Shown here: positions 45,002 through 53,729 of the stretch, one piece after another | Position numbering within the stretch: position 1 is the stretch's first letter | Layout of the letters: each line of letters starts with the position of its first letter | DNA from: Cellulomonas sp. HZM | GTDB lineage: Bacteria; Actinomycetota; Actinomycetes; Actinomycetales; Cellulomonadaceae | Length of the DNA stretch: 64,000 nucleotides | Direction of reading: 5' to 3' | NCBI RefSeq assembly: GCF_000708885.1 | Contig: NZ_JEOE01000005.1 | Coordinates: forward strand, 78,336-142,335 | Translations under genes and position numbers: made by a program | The notes under the pieces: generated by a model | Seen by the model: the letters and a program-made list of their open reading frames with translations, nothing else | Databases searched by the model: none | Told to the model about the DNA's origin: nothing

Positions 45002-45145
45002 ATGGACACCACGGGATACCCCGCAGACCCGGCCGAGGTCACGTCCTTCCCCGCCGCTCGCACCGCGGCCTGGTCCGCGCTCGCGGCCCGCATGGGAACC
45101 CTCGCGCTCGTCCCCTCGCAGAACGACGACGGCATCGCCGCCTGA
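45002..45145 (+). CDS. 47-residue protein controlled by the GEMM riboswitch
   Basis: The only ORF between the riboswitch and the next terminator starts at ATG 45002, 7 nt after AGGA, and encodes 47 residues (MDTTGYPADPAEVTSFPAAR, a central amphipathic AAWSALAARMG segment and a tail SQNDDGIAA). No signal peptide, membrane helix or known domain is seen. It could be a small regulator, a subunit, or a leader peptide. A terminator hairpin directly follows, so it is its own transcription unit. The coding claim rests on context and codon style. Confidence 0.65.
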   Translation: MDTTGYPADPAEVTSFPAARTAAWSALAARMGTLALVPSQNDDGIAA

Positions 45146-45166
45146 TCGTTCTGGACCCGTACATCA

Positions 45167-45201
45167 CGAAGGCGTCGCCCACAGCCCGGGCGGCGCCTTC
45201 G
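45167..45201 (+). terminator. Terminator of the riboswitch transcript
   Basis: CGAAGGCGTCGCCC (45167-45180) pairs with GGGCGGCGCCTTCG (45188-45201) with one mismatch, 21 nt after the micro-ORF stop. Confidence 0.85.
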
Positions 45202-45357
45202 TAGTTTCCGCGATGTGCTCCGGACCGTACATCGTCGCAGGTCCGAGGGGTGACCACCCGTCGAGGGGTGATGGAACTACGGTGCCGTCGTGCACTAGCG
45301 TGCCCATGTCTGCACGCTTCGCCCCGATGCGTGCACCTTCGAAAGGGACAGCGCTCC

Positions 45358-45735
45358 ATGGACAGCTTCTGGGACTGGTTCTGGCTCCTGATCTGGTGGT
45401 TCGTCTTCTTCGCGTACCTCGTCATCCTGTTCCAGATCCTGGGTGACCTGTTCCGCGACCGCACGGCGAGCGGCTGGGCCAAGGCGGCCTGGATCGTCGG
45501 CCTCGTCATCTTCCCGTTCCTCACGGCCCTGGTCTACGTGATCGCACGCGGCAAGGGCATGGCCGAGCGCCAGGTCGCGGCCGTCGCGCAGGCGAAGCAG
45601 GACACGGACTCCTACATCCGCGAGGTCGCCGGCAAGTCGCCGGCCGAGCACATCGCGGACGCGAAGGCGCTGCTCGACCAGGGCGTCATCGACGATGCGG
45701 AGTTCGCCAAGCTCAAGGCCAAGGCGCTCGCCTGA
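45358..45735 (+). CDS. PLDc_N/SHOCT-domain membrane protein
   Basis: The 125-residue protein has two helices of the phospholipase-D-N-terminal (cardiolipin synthase N-like) type: DWFWLLIWWFVFFAYLVILF with FQILGDLFRD, then WAKAAWIVGLVIFPFLTALVY. A cytoplasmic SHOCT motif follows: AEHIADAKALLDQGVIDDAE. Function is unknown; SHOCT segments are thought to mediate oligomerisation. ATG 45358 has AAAGGGA upstream. It has its own strong terminator. Confidence 0.85.
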   Translation: MDSFWDWFWLLIWWFVFFAYLVILFQILGDLFRDRTASGWAKAAWIVGLVIFPFLTALVYVIARGKGMAERQVAAVAQAKQDTDSYIREVAGKSPAEHIADAKALLDQGVIDDAEFAKLKAKALA

Positions 45736-45756
45736 CCTGAGCAGGACCGACGCAGG

Positions 45757-45795
45757 ACGAGAGCCCGGCACCCGCGGAGGGTGCCGGGCTCTCGT
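45757..45795. terminator. Bidirectional terminator
   Basis: Perfect 17-nt arms ACGAGAGCCCGGCACCC (45757-45773) and GGGTGCCGGGCTCTCGT (45779-45795) with a 5-nt loop, between convergent genes. Confidence 0.88.
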
Positions 45796-45813
45796 GCGTC
45801 GAGGAGCGCAGGA

Positions 45814-48318
45814 CTACAGCTCGCCCTGCCGCTGCAGCACGCGCATCGACACCCAGCCGATCGGGATGCGCAGCCAGTAGGTGACGACGCGGAACAGGAT
45901 CGCCACCGACGTCGCGATACCGATGTTGATGCCCGTCACGGCCGAGAGGGATCCCGCGAGCGCGGCCTCGATCGCACCCATGCCGCCCGGCGTCGGGACC
46001 ATCGCGCCGGCGGTGTTGCCCGCGAGGTAGATGATCGCGACCTGGATGAGCGTCGCCTCCTGCCCGAACGCGCGCAGGCAGGCGTCGAACGCCGCGACGT
46101 ACCCCAGCGTCATGAGCAGGTTGCCGCCCACGGCCAGCGCGAGCCGCCACGGCCGGCCGAGCACGTCGACCAGCCGGGGCCAGGTCTGGCGGATCGTCGG
46201 CATCGTCTTCGCCAGCACCCACTGGCGCACCGCCGGGATCAGCAGCGACGCGGCGACGAGCGCCGCGACGATCGCGATGACGAGCAGCACCACCGGGGAG
46301 ACCGGGAGCGTCGACTCCTTGTTCCCGGACGCGATCGTCAGCACGACGAGCAGCGCGACCGTGACGATGAACTGGCTGACCTGCACGAGCGCGACGGTCG
46401 CGCCCGCGAGGGTCGCGCTCACGCCACGCTTGGTGAGCAGCCGCAGGTTCATGGCTGCCGGCCCGATGCCCGCGGGGGCCGCGAGCGCGACGAACGTCGC
46501 GGCGGACTGCACCAGCACCGTGCGCCACAGCGAGAGCTTCACGGGAGAGAACGCGACGAGCGCGAACGCCGCCCCGAGGAGCGTGAGCAGGCCGAGCGCG
46601 AAGGCCAGCACGCTCCAGCGCCAGTCGCTCTGCGAGACGGCGTGCGTGATCTCGTCGAGGTTGATCTGCGTGACGATGAAGATGACCGCGAAGATCGGCA
46701 GCACGATCGTCAGCACGGTCCGCATGCCGAACCGGACCAGCTGCTGCGGCTCGACGTCGGCCTCGGGCAGCCGCTCGACGAGGGCCGCGCGCAGCTCCGC
46801 GAGCACCTTCTTGTCCGCGCGCATCTCGTCGCGCGTCTGGCGTGGCAGCGAGATGGTCTGCAGGAGCGGGCCGATCGCGGCGATGTCCTGGTCGGACAGC
46901 ACGCCGGCCGCGGAGTCGATCGCGCGCCGGGCGCCCACGCGCAGGGCCAGCAGCGCGAGCATCTGCGAGTCGTCCATGCGGCGGGCCAGCTCCGAGGACG
47001 CGACGTACCCCTGCTCCCAGCCGGTCACCCAGACGAACGGCCGTCCGGCGACGTTCTCGACGAGCACCGTGTCGCTCGTGAGCGCGCGGTGCGCGAGGCC
47101 CGCCGAGTGGACCAGCTGCAGCTGGGCCCACACCTCGGCGAGCAGGTCGTCGGTCAGGTCGTCGGGCTCGAGCTCCGTCAGCGGGACCGCCCGCTCGGGA
47201 CGTGTCTGCACCATCAGCATCGAGTCGTCGGCCTCGGCGACCGCGAGCAGGCTGGGCGTGCGCACGCCGGCCGCGTGGGCGGCGTAGGACAGCAGCGCGT
47301 TGTGCTCGGCGGCCTGCCGCAGTCCGACGACCTGGCGCCCCTCGAGGCCGCGCAGCCGCAGCGACCGCCACGCGCGCGAGAGCATGCCGGCCACCTGGCG
47401 GTCACCGTCGATGACGACGACGTCGAGCTTCTCGTCGTCCGCGGTCGTCAGCTCGTACGCGCGGTAGCCCGTCGCTCGCATGAGCGCACGCGCGGCCGCG
47501 TCGCCGCCCAGCGCGTGCGGGTCGTCGTCCGCCTCGGGGATGCGGCGCACGTGGGCCGGGTCGAACCCGGCGCGACGGATGCCCGCGACCAACGCGTCGC
47601 CGTACGCGCGCTCGGACCGCACGCCGGACCAGAACCGCATCCCGAGGCCGGCGAGCCGTCCGACGAGGAGCGAGATCGCCAGCCCGGGCAGCGAGACCTG
47701 AGCGGTGACGAGCAGGATGCCGACCGCGACCCACAGCAGGTTCCACGACCAGCGCACGCTCGTGCGGCGTGCGCGCGGCCCGGACACCGTCAGGAGGCCG
47801 GCGAGCATCGCGACGTACCCGGGCATCGTGACGACCCAGTCGCCCTTGACGAGCACCGAGAGCCCGACCGTGAGGTCCTCACCGCCGAACTCGTGCACCA
47901 GCCACAGCACGAGGCCGTTGAGCAGGATCGCAGCGACCGCGGCGCCCAGCGCCTCGAGCACCTGGCGACCCAGCCGGCGCAGCGCGAGCTCGGTGATGAC
48001 GGCGACCGGGACCACGAGCGTGACGAGACCCTCGAACACCTGCACGGGGACCACGAGGATGCGTCGCAGGAGCGTCGCGAAGCCCTGCACGTCCTCCGCC
48101 ACGCCGGTCGTGGTGTGCTGCGCGTACGTCGCGAGCACCATGACCACCACGACGGCGGCAGCCGCGAGGACGGTGCCGATGAGGTCGCTCGGGTGGTGGA
48201 CCCGCATCGTGGGGTCGTCGTCGTCCACGACGACCTGGGGGGCCTGCGGCTCGGGCGCCGACCGGGGTGCGTCGGGCTCCTCGTCGGCCTCGCGACGGGC
48301 GGACGACGGCGCGGACAT
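45814..48318 (-). CDS. LPG-synthase-like membrane protein with pseudokinase-like centre
   Basis: The 834-residue protein has an N-terminal group of membrane helices (about 45-225), a soluble central region (about 240-500) and a C-terminal UPF0104/LPG-synthase membrane domain (about 530-834) with APAGIGPAAMNLRLL and GAMVPTPGGMGAIEAAL. The central part reads like a degraded protein kinase: VHSAGLAHRALTSDTVLVEN resembles the HRD loop with the Asp lost, and WVTGWEQG replaces DFG. It may sense a ligand and control lipid flipping or transfer. ATG 48318 is 7 nt after TAGACT (48326-48331). Confidence 0.8.
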   Translation of the reverse strand: MSAPSSARREADEEPDAPRSAPEPQAPQVVVDDDDPTMRVHHPSDLIGTVLAAAAVVVVMVLATYAQHTTTGVAEDVQGFATLLRRILVVPVQVFEGLVTLVVPVAVITELALRRLGRQVLEALGAAVAAILLNGLVLWLVHEFGGEDLTVGLSVLVKGDWVVTMPGYVAMLAGLLTVSGPRARRTSVRWSWNLLWVAVGILLVTAQVSLPGLAISLLVGRLAGLGMRFWSGVRSERAYGDALVAGIRRAGFDPAHVRRIPEADDDPHALGGDAAARALMRATGYRAYELTTADDEKLDVVVIDGDRQVAGMLSRAWRSLRLRGLEGRQVVGLRQAAEHNALLSYAAHAAGVRTPSLLAVAEADDSMLMVQTRPERAVPLTELEPDDLTDDLLAEVWAQLQLVHSAGLAHRALTSDTVLVENVAGRPFVWVTGWEQGYVASSELARRMDDSQMLALLALRVGARRAIDSAAGVLSDQDIAAIGPLLQTISLPRQTRDEMRADKKVLAELRAALVERLPEADVEPQQLVRFGMRTVLTIVLPIFAVIFIVTQINLDEITHAVSQSDWRWSVLAFALGLLTLLGAAFALVAFSPVKLSLWRTVLVQSAATFVALAAPAGIGPAAMNLRLLTKRGVSATLAGATVALVQVSQFIVTVALLVVLTIASGNKESTLPVSPVVLLVIAIVAALVAASLLIPAVRQWVLAKTMPTIRQTWPRLVDVLGRPWRLALAVGGNLLMTLGYVAAFDACLRAFGQEATLIQVAIIYLAGNTAGAMVPTPGGMGAIEAALAGSLSAVTGINIGIATSVAILFRVVTYWLRIPIGWVSMRVLQRQGEL

Positions 48319-48450
48319 AGGGGCGAGTCTAGGCGCGGCGTGCGGCGTGGTCTTGCGCACGCGCAGGGGCCCCGCGCTAGCGTGACGTGCAGTTCTTCCG
48401 TCGGGCGGCCAGCCCCGACGGCGAGCGCGACGAGCACGAGGAGTCGAGCC

Positions 48451-49047
48451 ATGACGTATCCCACGCCCGCCGAGGTGTCTGCGCAGCTGCGCCGCTTCTG
48501 GTGGCTGCCCGTGCTGCGCGGTGTGCTGCTGCTCGTGCTCGGCCTGTTCATGCTGTTCCACCCGTTCGACACGCTGACCGCGCTCGCGTGGCTCGTCGGT
48601 CTGTTCACGATCGTCGACGGCGTGCTGATGATCGTCTCGGCGCTCGCGGACCGGAAGGACACCGGCGTGCTGTGGCCCGTCGTGGGTGGCCTGCTCGCGA
48701 TCGCCGTCGGTGTCGTCGTGCTGATCTGGCCCGCGCCGACCGTGCGGGTGGTCTTCTACCTGATCGCCGCCTGGATCGTGATCCTCGGGATCGCGGGGAT
48801 CGTCGCGTCGATCGCCGCCCACCACCAGGACAGCGAGACGTGGTACTTCCCGCTCACGTTCGGTCTGGTGAGCCTGCTCATCGGCCTGCTGCTGCTGACC
48901 AACCCGCAGACGTCGGTCGCCGTGGTGATGGTGATCCTCGGGATGTTCACCCTGGTCGCGGGCGTCGTGCTCGTCGTGACTGGCTTCGCCGCGAGGTCGG
49001 TGGGCAAGCGCCTGGAGACGGCGGGCCCGACGGTCATCGAGGTCTGA
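48451..49047 (+). CDS. HdeD-family membrane protein (DUF308)
   Basis: The 198-residue protein has six hydrophobic helices in three similar pairs (WWLPVLRGVLLLVLGLFMLF, VLWPVVGGLLAIAVGVVVLI, WYFPLTFGLVSLLIGLLLLT), matching HdeD/DUF308 proteins linked to acid tolerance in enterics. In actinobacteria the role is unknown. ATG 48451 has GAGGAG upstream. It is divergent from the LPG-synthase-like gene and convergent with the CPBP gene. Confidence 0.85.
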   Translation: MTYPTPAEVSAQLRRFWWLPVLRGVLLLVLGLFMLFHPFDTLTALAWLVGLFTIVDGVLMIVSALADRKDTGVLWPVVGGLLAIAVGVVVLIWPAPTVRVVFYLIAAWIVILGIAGIVASIAAHHQDSETWYFPLTFGLVSLLIGLLLLTNPQTSVAVVMVILGMFTLVAGVVLVVTGFAARSVGKRLETAGPTVIEV

Positions 49048-49054
49048 GGACGTC

Positions 49055-49873
49055 TCAGCCCAGATGCAGCGACGCCCGTAGGTCCGCGGGCAGCAGGGCG
49101 TAGCCGATGAACACGGTCATGTCCATGACGGTGTGCGCGACGACGAGCGGCATGACCCTGCGGCGGCGCCGGTAGTACTCGGCGAACACCAGGCCCATGA
49201 CGAAGTTGCCGAGCAGCGCGCCCCAGCCCTGGTAGAGGTGGTACGAGCCCCGCAGGGCCGCGCTGGCGACGACGATCGCGGGCTCGCGCCAGCGGAGGTC
49301 CCGCAGCCGCTCCATGAGGTACCCGACGGCGACGACCTCCTCGAGCAGCGCGTCCTTGAGCGCGAGCAGGATCAGCATCGGGACGGTCCACCAGTAGGTG
49401 CCGAGCGCGGAGGCCTGCACCTCCACGGCCATGCCCATCGCGCGCGCGGCGGCGTACAGGCCGAGGCCCGGGATGCCGATGAGCGCCGCGAGGCCGACGC
49501 CGACGCCGAGGTCACGCAGCGGCCGCGTGAACGTGAGCCCGATGCGCCGGACCGCCGAGCGGCCGTTCGCCGAGAGCAGGTAGAGAGCGAGCGTGACGGG
49601 CATGAGCGCGAACCCGATCGCCAGCACCTGGTAGGTCAGGTCGAGCCACGGGCGCGGTGACAGCGAAGGGTTGAGCGTCGTCGACTGGTCGCCCAGCGCG
49701 GGGCCCACGGTGAGGCGGTCGACGATGTTCACGATCGCGTACACGCCCGAGCGTCCGAGCGACAGGCCGAGCACGATCCACACCTCGACCGTGAGCCGGC
49801 GCCGCCACGCGCGCTCGTCGGGCTGCGGCACGGGCGACCCGCTCGCCACCGTGCGCTCCTCCTGGTCCGTCAC
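49055..49873 (-). CDS. CPBP-family intramembrane protease
   Basis: The 272-residue protein has about eight helices and the CPBP (Abi) motifs: DALLEEVVAVGYLMERL (double Glu), RGSYHLYQGWGALLGNF (His) and MPLVVAHTVMDMTVF (His/Asp). These residues form the glutamate-type intramembrane protease site of Rce1-like enzymes. Possible roles include processing of peptides or immunity to bacteriocins; none is visible nearby. GTG 49873 is 6 nt after TACGCT (49880-49885). Confidence 0.88.
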   Translation of the reverse strand: MTDQEERTVASGSPVPQPDERAWRRRLTVEVWIVLGLSLGRSGVYAIVNIVDRLTVGPALGDQSTTLNPSLSPRPWLDLTYQVLAIGFALMPVTLALYLLSANGRSAVRRIGLTFTRPLRDLGVGVGLAALIGIPGLGLYAAARAMGMAVEVQASALGTYWWTVPMLILLALKDALLEEVVAVGYLMERLRDLRWREPAIVVASAALRGSYHLYQGWGALLGNFVMGLVFAEYYRRRRRVMPLVVAHTVMDMTVFIGYALLPADLRASLHLG

Positions 49874-49886
49874 GCGCGCAGCGTAT

Positions 49887-49930
49887 GCCCGCCGTCTGGA
49901 CGTCGCCTGGACGCGACCTGGACGGCGGGC
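49887..49930 (-). terminator. Terminator of the copper operon
   Basis: Perfect 10-nt arms GCCCGCCGTC (49887-49896) and GACGGCGGGC (49921-49930) with an inner GTCGC/GCGAC stem, 20 nt past the copA stop on the minus strand. Confidence 0.7.
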
Positions 49931-49949
49931 AGGGCGAGCGGTGGCCGGC

Positions 49950-52463
49950 TCACGTGAAGCGGCGCAGCCGCAGCGAGTTGCCGACGACGAGCACCGACGA
50001 GAACGCCATCGCCGCGCCCGCGATCATCGGGTTGAGCAGCCCCAGCGCCGCGAGCGGGATCGCCGCGACGTTGTACGCGAACGCCCAGAACAGGTTCTGC
50101 CGGATCACGCGGAGCGTCGCGCGCGACAGCCGGATCGCCTGCGCCGCGGAGCGCAGGTCACCGCGCACCAGCGTGAGGTCGGCGGCCTCGATCGCGACGT
50201 CGGTCCCGGTCCCCATCGCGAGCCCGAGGTCAGCCTGCGCGAGCGCCGCCGCGTCGTTCACGCCGTCGCCGACCATCGCGACCCGCGCGCCGCCGGCCTG
50301 CAGCCGCTCGACGGCGGCGACCTTGTCCGCGGGCAGCACCTGCGCGACGACGTCGTCGATCCCGACCTCGCGCGCGGCGGCACGTGCGGCGCCCTCGTTG
50401 TCCCCGGTGAGCAGCACGGGCCGCAGCCCGAGGTCGCGCAGCTGTGCGACGGCCTCGTGCGACGACTCCTTCACGGGGTCGCGGAGCACGACGACGCCGC
50501 GCGCCGAGCCGTCCCACGCGACGACGACCGCCGTCGCACCGTCGGCCTCGGCCGCGTCGAACGGCTCGCGCAGCCCGTCGACCGCGACGCCCTGCTCCGC
50601 CAGCCACGCGGGGCGGCCGACGAGCACGCGCCGGCCGAGCCCCACGCCCGCGTGCGCGGTACGCACGACTCCGGTGACGCCGTGGCCCGCGTACGTGCGG
50701 AACTCGTGCACCTCGTCGGAGCCGATCGCGACGCCGTCGGCGCCGGTGGCCGGGGACTCGTCGTCGGGCCCGCTCCCCGTTCCCGCCGCTGCCACGGCGC
50801 GCGCGATCGGGTGCTCCGAGAGCCGCTCGACCGCGGCAGCGAACCGCAGCACCTCGTCGCGCGAGGTGCCCGGGGTGAGGACGTCGACGACGGTCATCCG
50901 GCCCTCGGTCACGGTGCCCGTCTTGTCGAGCACCACGGTGTCGACCGCGCGCGTCTGCTCGAGGATCTCGGGGCCCTTGATGAGGATGCCGAGCTGGGCA
51001 CCGCGTCCCGTGCCGACGAGCAGCGCGGTCGGCGTGGCGAGCCCGAGCGCGCACGGGCACGCGATGATCAGCACCGCGACCGCCGCGGTGAACGCCTGCT
51101 GCGCGTCTGCCCCGGAGAGCAGCCATGCCACGAGCGTGCCGACCGCGAGCACCAGCACCACGGGGACGAACACCGCGGAGACCCGGTCCGCGAGCCGTTG
51201 CACGGGCGCCTTGCCCGTCTGGGCGGTCGCGACGAGCCGACCGATCTGCGCGAGGCGGGTGTCGTCGCCCACGCGGGTCGCGCGCACGACGAGCGAGCCG
51301 GTCGTGCTGATCGTCGCGCCCGTCACCTCGTCGCCCGGTGCGACGTCGACCGGCACGGGCTCGCCCGTGAGGAGCGAGGTGTCGAGCGCGCTCTCGCCGC
51401 GCACCACCACGCCGTCGGTCGCGACCTTCTCACCGGGTCGCACGACGAACTCGTCGTCGACCTCCAGCTCGCCGATCGGCACCCGGACCTCGGTTCCGCC
51501 GCGGAGCACCGCCACGTCCTTGGCGCCGAGGTCGAGCAGCGCGCGCAGGGCGTCGCCGGCGCGGCGACGCGAGCGGTGCTCGGCGTACCGCCCCGCGAGC
51601 AGGAACGTCGTCACGACGGTCGCGACCTCGAAGTACAGCTCCGGCGACGAGCCGTCGTGCGCGGCGCGCGGCCACAGGGACGGCATCATCGTCATGCCCA
51701 GCTCGCCCGCACCGCCGAGCAGCAGCGCCCACAGCGACCAGCCGGTCGCCGCGACGATGCCGATCGAGACGAGCGTGTCCATCGTCGACGCCCCGTGCCG
51801 TGCCGCGCGCGCCGCCGCCCGGTGGAACGGCCACGCCGCCCACGTCACGACGGGCAGCGCGAGGGCCGCGACGACCCACTGCCACCCGGTGAACTGGGCC
51901 GCGGGGACCATCGACAGCAGCACCACGGGGACGGTCAGCACCGCCGCGACCACCAGCCGGGACCGCAGCTCGGCCCCGCGCGCGTCGGTCGGCGCGGACG
52001 TGTCCTCGTCGGGGTCCATGTCGTGCCCCGGCGCCATGGTGTGCCCGGACAGCGCGTGCTCCCGCGCATCCATCCCACCCATCGCGCCCATCCCGTGCTC
52101 GTCGGCACCGTGCTCGCCGCCCGCGAGCGCGCCACTTCCGGTCGAGCGAGCGTGTCCAGACCTCGTCTCTCGTCCCAGACTGGCGCGCTCGCCCGCAGGG
52201 CGCGACGAGCGGGTGGGGGTGGCGTCGTAGCCCGCCGCGCGGACCGCGGCGACCAGGTCCGCCGGGGTGGCGGTGGGGGTCGTCGGGTCGTCGGGGGTGG
52301 TGATCGTGACGTGGGCCTGCTCGAGAGGCAGGTTGACCGTCGCGGTGACGCCCGGGAGGCGGCCCAGGCGCTTCTCGACGCGGGCCACGCACGACGCGCA
52401 GGTCATGCCCTCGATCGCGAGGTCGACGACGAGCGGTCCTGCGGTGTCCGGGGTGCTGCTCAC
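49950..52463 (-). CDS. copA: Copper-exporting P1B-type ATPase
   Basis: The 837-residue protein starts with one heavy-metal-binding domain (GMTCASC). A His/Met-rich linker (GEHGADEHGMGAMGGMDARE, HTMAPGHDMDPDED) follows, then eight-helix P1B machinery: TGEPVPVD, metal site CPC in IACPCALGLATP, phosphorylated Asp in LDKTGTVTEG, SEHPIARA and MVGDGVNDAAALAQ. It exports Cu(I). GTG 52463 overlaps the copZ stop by 4 nt. The linker between the metal-binding domain and the first helix contains a 68-bp palindromic element read through in frame. It is regulated by CsoR with copZ. Confidence 0.95.
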   Translation of the reverse strand: MSSTPDTAGPLVVDLAIEGMTCASCVARVEKRLGRLPGVTATVNLPLEQAHVTITTPDDPTTPTATPADLVAAVRAAGYDATPTRSSRPAGERASLGRETRSGHARSTGSGALAGGEHGADEHGMGAMGGMDAREHALSGHTMAPGHDMDPDEDTSAPTDARGAELRSRLVVAAVLTVPVVLLSMVPAAQFTGWQWVVAALALPVVTWAAWPFHRAAARAARHGASTMDTLVSIGIVAATGWSLWALLLGGAGELGMTMMPSLWPRAAHDGSSPELYFEVATVVTTFLLAGRYAEHRSRRRAGDALRALLDLGAKDVAVLRGGTEVRVPIGELEVDDEFVVRPGEKVATDGVVVRGESALDTSLLTGEPVPVDVAPGDEVTGATISTTGSLVVRATRVGDDTRLAQIGRLVATAQTGKAPVQRLADRVSAVFVPVVLVLAVGTLVAWLLSGADAQQAFTAAVAVLIIACPCALGLATPTALLVGTGRGAQLGILIKGPEILEQTRAVDTVVLDKTGTVTEGRMTVVDVLTPGTSRDEVLRFAAAVERLSEHPIARAVAAAGTGSGPDDESPATGADGVAIGSDEVHEFRTYAGHGVTGVVRTAHAGVGLGRRVLVGRPAWLAEQGVAVDGLREPFDAAEADGATAVVVAWDGSARGVVVLRDPVKESSHEAVAQLRDLGLRPVLLTGDNEGAARAAAREVGIDDVVAQVLPADKVAAVERLQAGGARVAMVGDGVNDAAALAQADLGLAMGTGTDVAIEAADLTLVRGDLRSAAQAIRLSRATLRVIRQNLFWAFAYNVAAIPLAALGLLNPMIAGAAMAFSSVLVVGNSLRLRRFT
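52124..52191 (+). repeat. 68-bp palindromic element, copy 4 (inside copA)
   Basis: Arms 52124-52146 and 52169-52191 (18 of 23 pair) with a 22-nt loop carrying GTCCAGAC. It is read in frame in copA as ERASLGRETRSGHARSTGSG followed by ALA. It has the same orientation and codon phase as the copy in the haem gene at 60159. Confidence 0.85.
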
Positions 52464-52690
52464 AGCAGCGACCGGCGGGGGGTGAGGACGTAGCCGGCCT
52501 CGTCGACGGCCGCGGCGACGTCCGCGTCGGCGAGCGGCGCGTCGGACGTCACGGTGACCCGCGACGAGCCCCCGACGACGAGCTCGACGTCGACCGACGA
52601 GACGCCCGGCAGGGCGCTGACCTCGGTGGTGACGTGCTGCACGCAGTGGCCGCAGGTCATGCCGTCGACGCCGTAGGTGGTGGTGGTCAT
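52460..52690 (-). CDS. copZ: Copper chaperone CopZ (HMA domain)
   Basis: The 76-residue protein is a single HMA domain with the metal site in GVDGMTCGHCVQHVTTEVSA and VDEAGYVLTP at the end. It carries Cu(I) to the ATPase. ATG 52690 follows GAGGAG; the gene is downstream of csoR and coupled to copA by a 4-nt overlap. Confidence 0.93.
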   Translation of the reverse strand: MTTTTYGVDGMTCGHCVQHVTTEVSALPGVSSVDVELVVGGSSRVTVTSDAPLADADVAAAVDEAGYVLTPRRSLL

Positions 52691-52710
52691 CGTGGTTCTC
52701 CTCGGGGTTG

Positions 52711-52992
52711 TCAGCTGCGGACGAGACGGGCGATCGCGTCGGCCGCCTCCTTGACCTTCGCGGCGCCCTCCTCGGGCGACTGCCGCGCGGCATCGACGAC
52801 GCAGTGGGACAGGTGGTCCTCGACCAGGCCGATGCTCACGGCCTGCAGCGCCTTGGTCACCGCGGCGATCTGCGTGAGGACGTCGATGCAGTACACGTCC
52901 TCGGCCACCATGCGCGCGATGCCGCGGACCTGCCCCTCCACGCGGCGCAGGCGCTTGAGGTAGTCGTCCTTCGCGTCGGTGTAGCCGTGCAT
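52711..52992 (-). CDS. csoR: Copper-sensing repressor CsoR
   Basis: The 93-residue all-helical repressor has the CsoR Cu(I) ligands in a Cys-His-Cys layout: VYCIDVLTQI, then VEDHLSHCVVDA, plus the basic N-terminal LKRLRRVEGQVRGI used for DNA contact. Copper binding releases it from the operator. It is first in the csoR-copZ-copA operon and should also repress itself. ATG 52992 (MHGYTDAKDDYLKR) follows GGGAGG. Confidence 0.93.
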   Translation of the reverse strand: MHGYTDAKDDYLKRLRRVEGQVRGIARMVAEDVYCIDVLTQIAAVTKALQAVSIGLVEDHLSHCVVDAARQSPEEGAAKVKEAADAIARLVRS

Positions 52993-53033
52993 CGTGCCTC
53001 CCGCTCGGTTCGTCGTGATCGCTCGCAACAAGG

Positions 53034-53048
53034 TACCCCCCAGGGGTA
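53034..53048. promoter_or_regulatory. CsoR operator
   Basis: TACCCCCCAGGGGTA is a near-perfect G-tract palindrome, the classic CsoR box, 42 nt upstream of the csoR start. Confidence 0.85.
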
Positions 53049-53094
53049 TTCCGGTTGGCGGGACCTGGGTCCCGGGACCGGCACAATGGTCGCC

Positions 53095-53553
53095 ATGCGG
53101 GTCTCGGCGAAGGCGGACTATGCGGTGCGGGCGTGCGCCGAGCTGGCGGCGAGCCCGCACGGTGACCCGGTGACGGCCGACGTCCTGGCGGGCGGCCAGG
53201 GGCTGCCGGTGAGCTTCGTCGAGCGGATCCTCGGCGACCTGCGGCGCGGCGGGCTCGTCGCGAGCGTGCGTGGCCGCGCGGGTGGGTACCGCCTGGCCCG
53301 TGCCGCCGACGAGATCACGCTCGCCGAGGTCATCCGTGCGGTCGACGGACCGCTCGTGACGGTGCGTGACGAGCGCCCGCCGAGCCTGAGCTACGAGGGC
53401 TCGGCGGCGTCGCTGCTCGACGTGTGGGTCGCGCTGCGCGCGAGCGTGCGCGAGGTGCTCGACCAGGTCACGCTCGCGTCGCTCGTCTCGGGGAAGCTCC
53501 CCGCGCACGTGCGGGAGATGGCCGAGGATGCGGCGTCCTGGGAGAACCCGTAG
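53095..53553 (+). CDS. Rrf2-family transcription regulator
   Basis: The 152-residue winged helix shows Rrf2 features: MRVSAKADYAVRACAELAAS, LPVSFVERILGDLRRGGLV as recognition helix, RGRAGGYRLAR in the wing and ITLAEVIRAVDGPL. No Cys cluster is present, so an Fe-S cofactor is unlikely; it is closer to CymR-type sulfur regulators. The next gene encodes a sulfite-exporter-like protein, a typical pairing. ATG 53095 is 7 nt after CACAAT (53082-53087). Confidence 0.88.
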   Translation: MRVSAKADYAVRACAELAASPHGDPVTADVLAGGQGLPVSFVERILGDLRRGGLVASVRGRAGGYRLARAADEITLAEVIRAVDGPLVTVRDERPPSLSYEGSAASLLDVWVALRASVREVLDQVTLASLVSGKLPAHVREMAEDAASWENP

Positions 53554-53662
53554 CCCGAGCGGGTCCGGAGAGCGGGTCGCCGAGCAGGCGGACGAGCCGG
53601 TCCGACGAACGGGCCGACGAGCCCGCGCGCCGAGCGCCGCGTCCCAGATCGTGGATGCTCGA

Positions 53663-53691
53663 TTGAATTCCTACCCGCTGAGTCGGAATGA
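53663..53691 (+). promoter_or_regulatory. Candidate promoter/Rrf2 site before the TauE-like gene
   Basis: TTGAAT (53663-53668), 17 nt, GAATGA (53686-53691). ATTCC (53667-53671) and GGAAT (53685-53689) form an inverted repeat over both boxes, a plausible Rrf2 operator. Confidence 0.4.
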
Positions 53692-53729
53692 TCGGGGAAT
53701 CCCGCCCCCGATCGAACAGGTCCGTCCCC

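Noticed and set aside
52119..52195. GCCCG target-site duplication around the copA element
   Set aside because: A 5-nt match in GC-rich DNA is weak, and the other copies show no comparable duplication.
53581..53640. Another 68-bp palindrome copy in the GC-rich gap after the Rrf2 gene
   Set aside because: Several GGACGAG/GTCCGACGA words occur, but no 23-22-23 arms and no GTCCAGAC core could be aligned.
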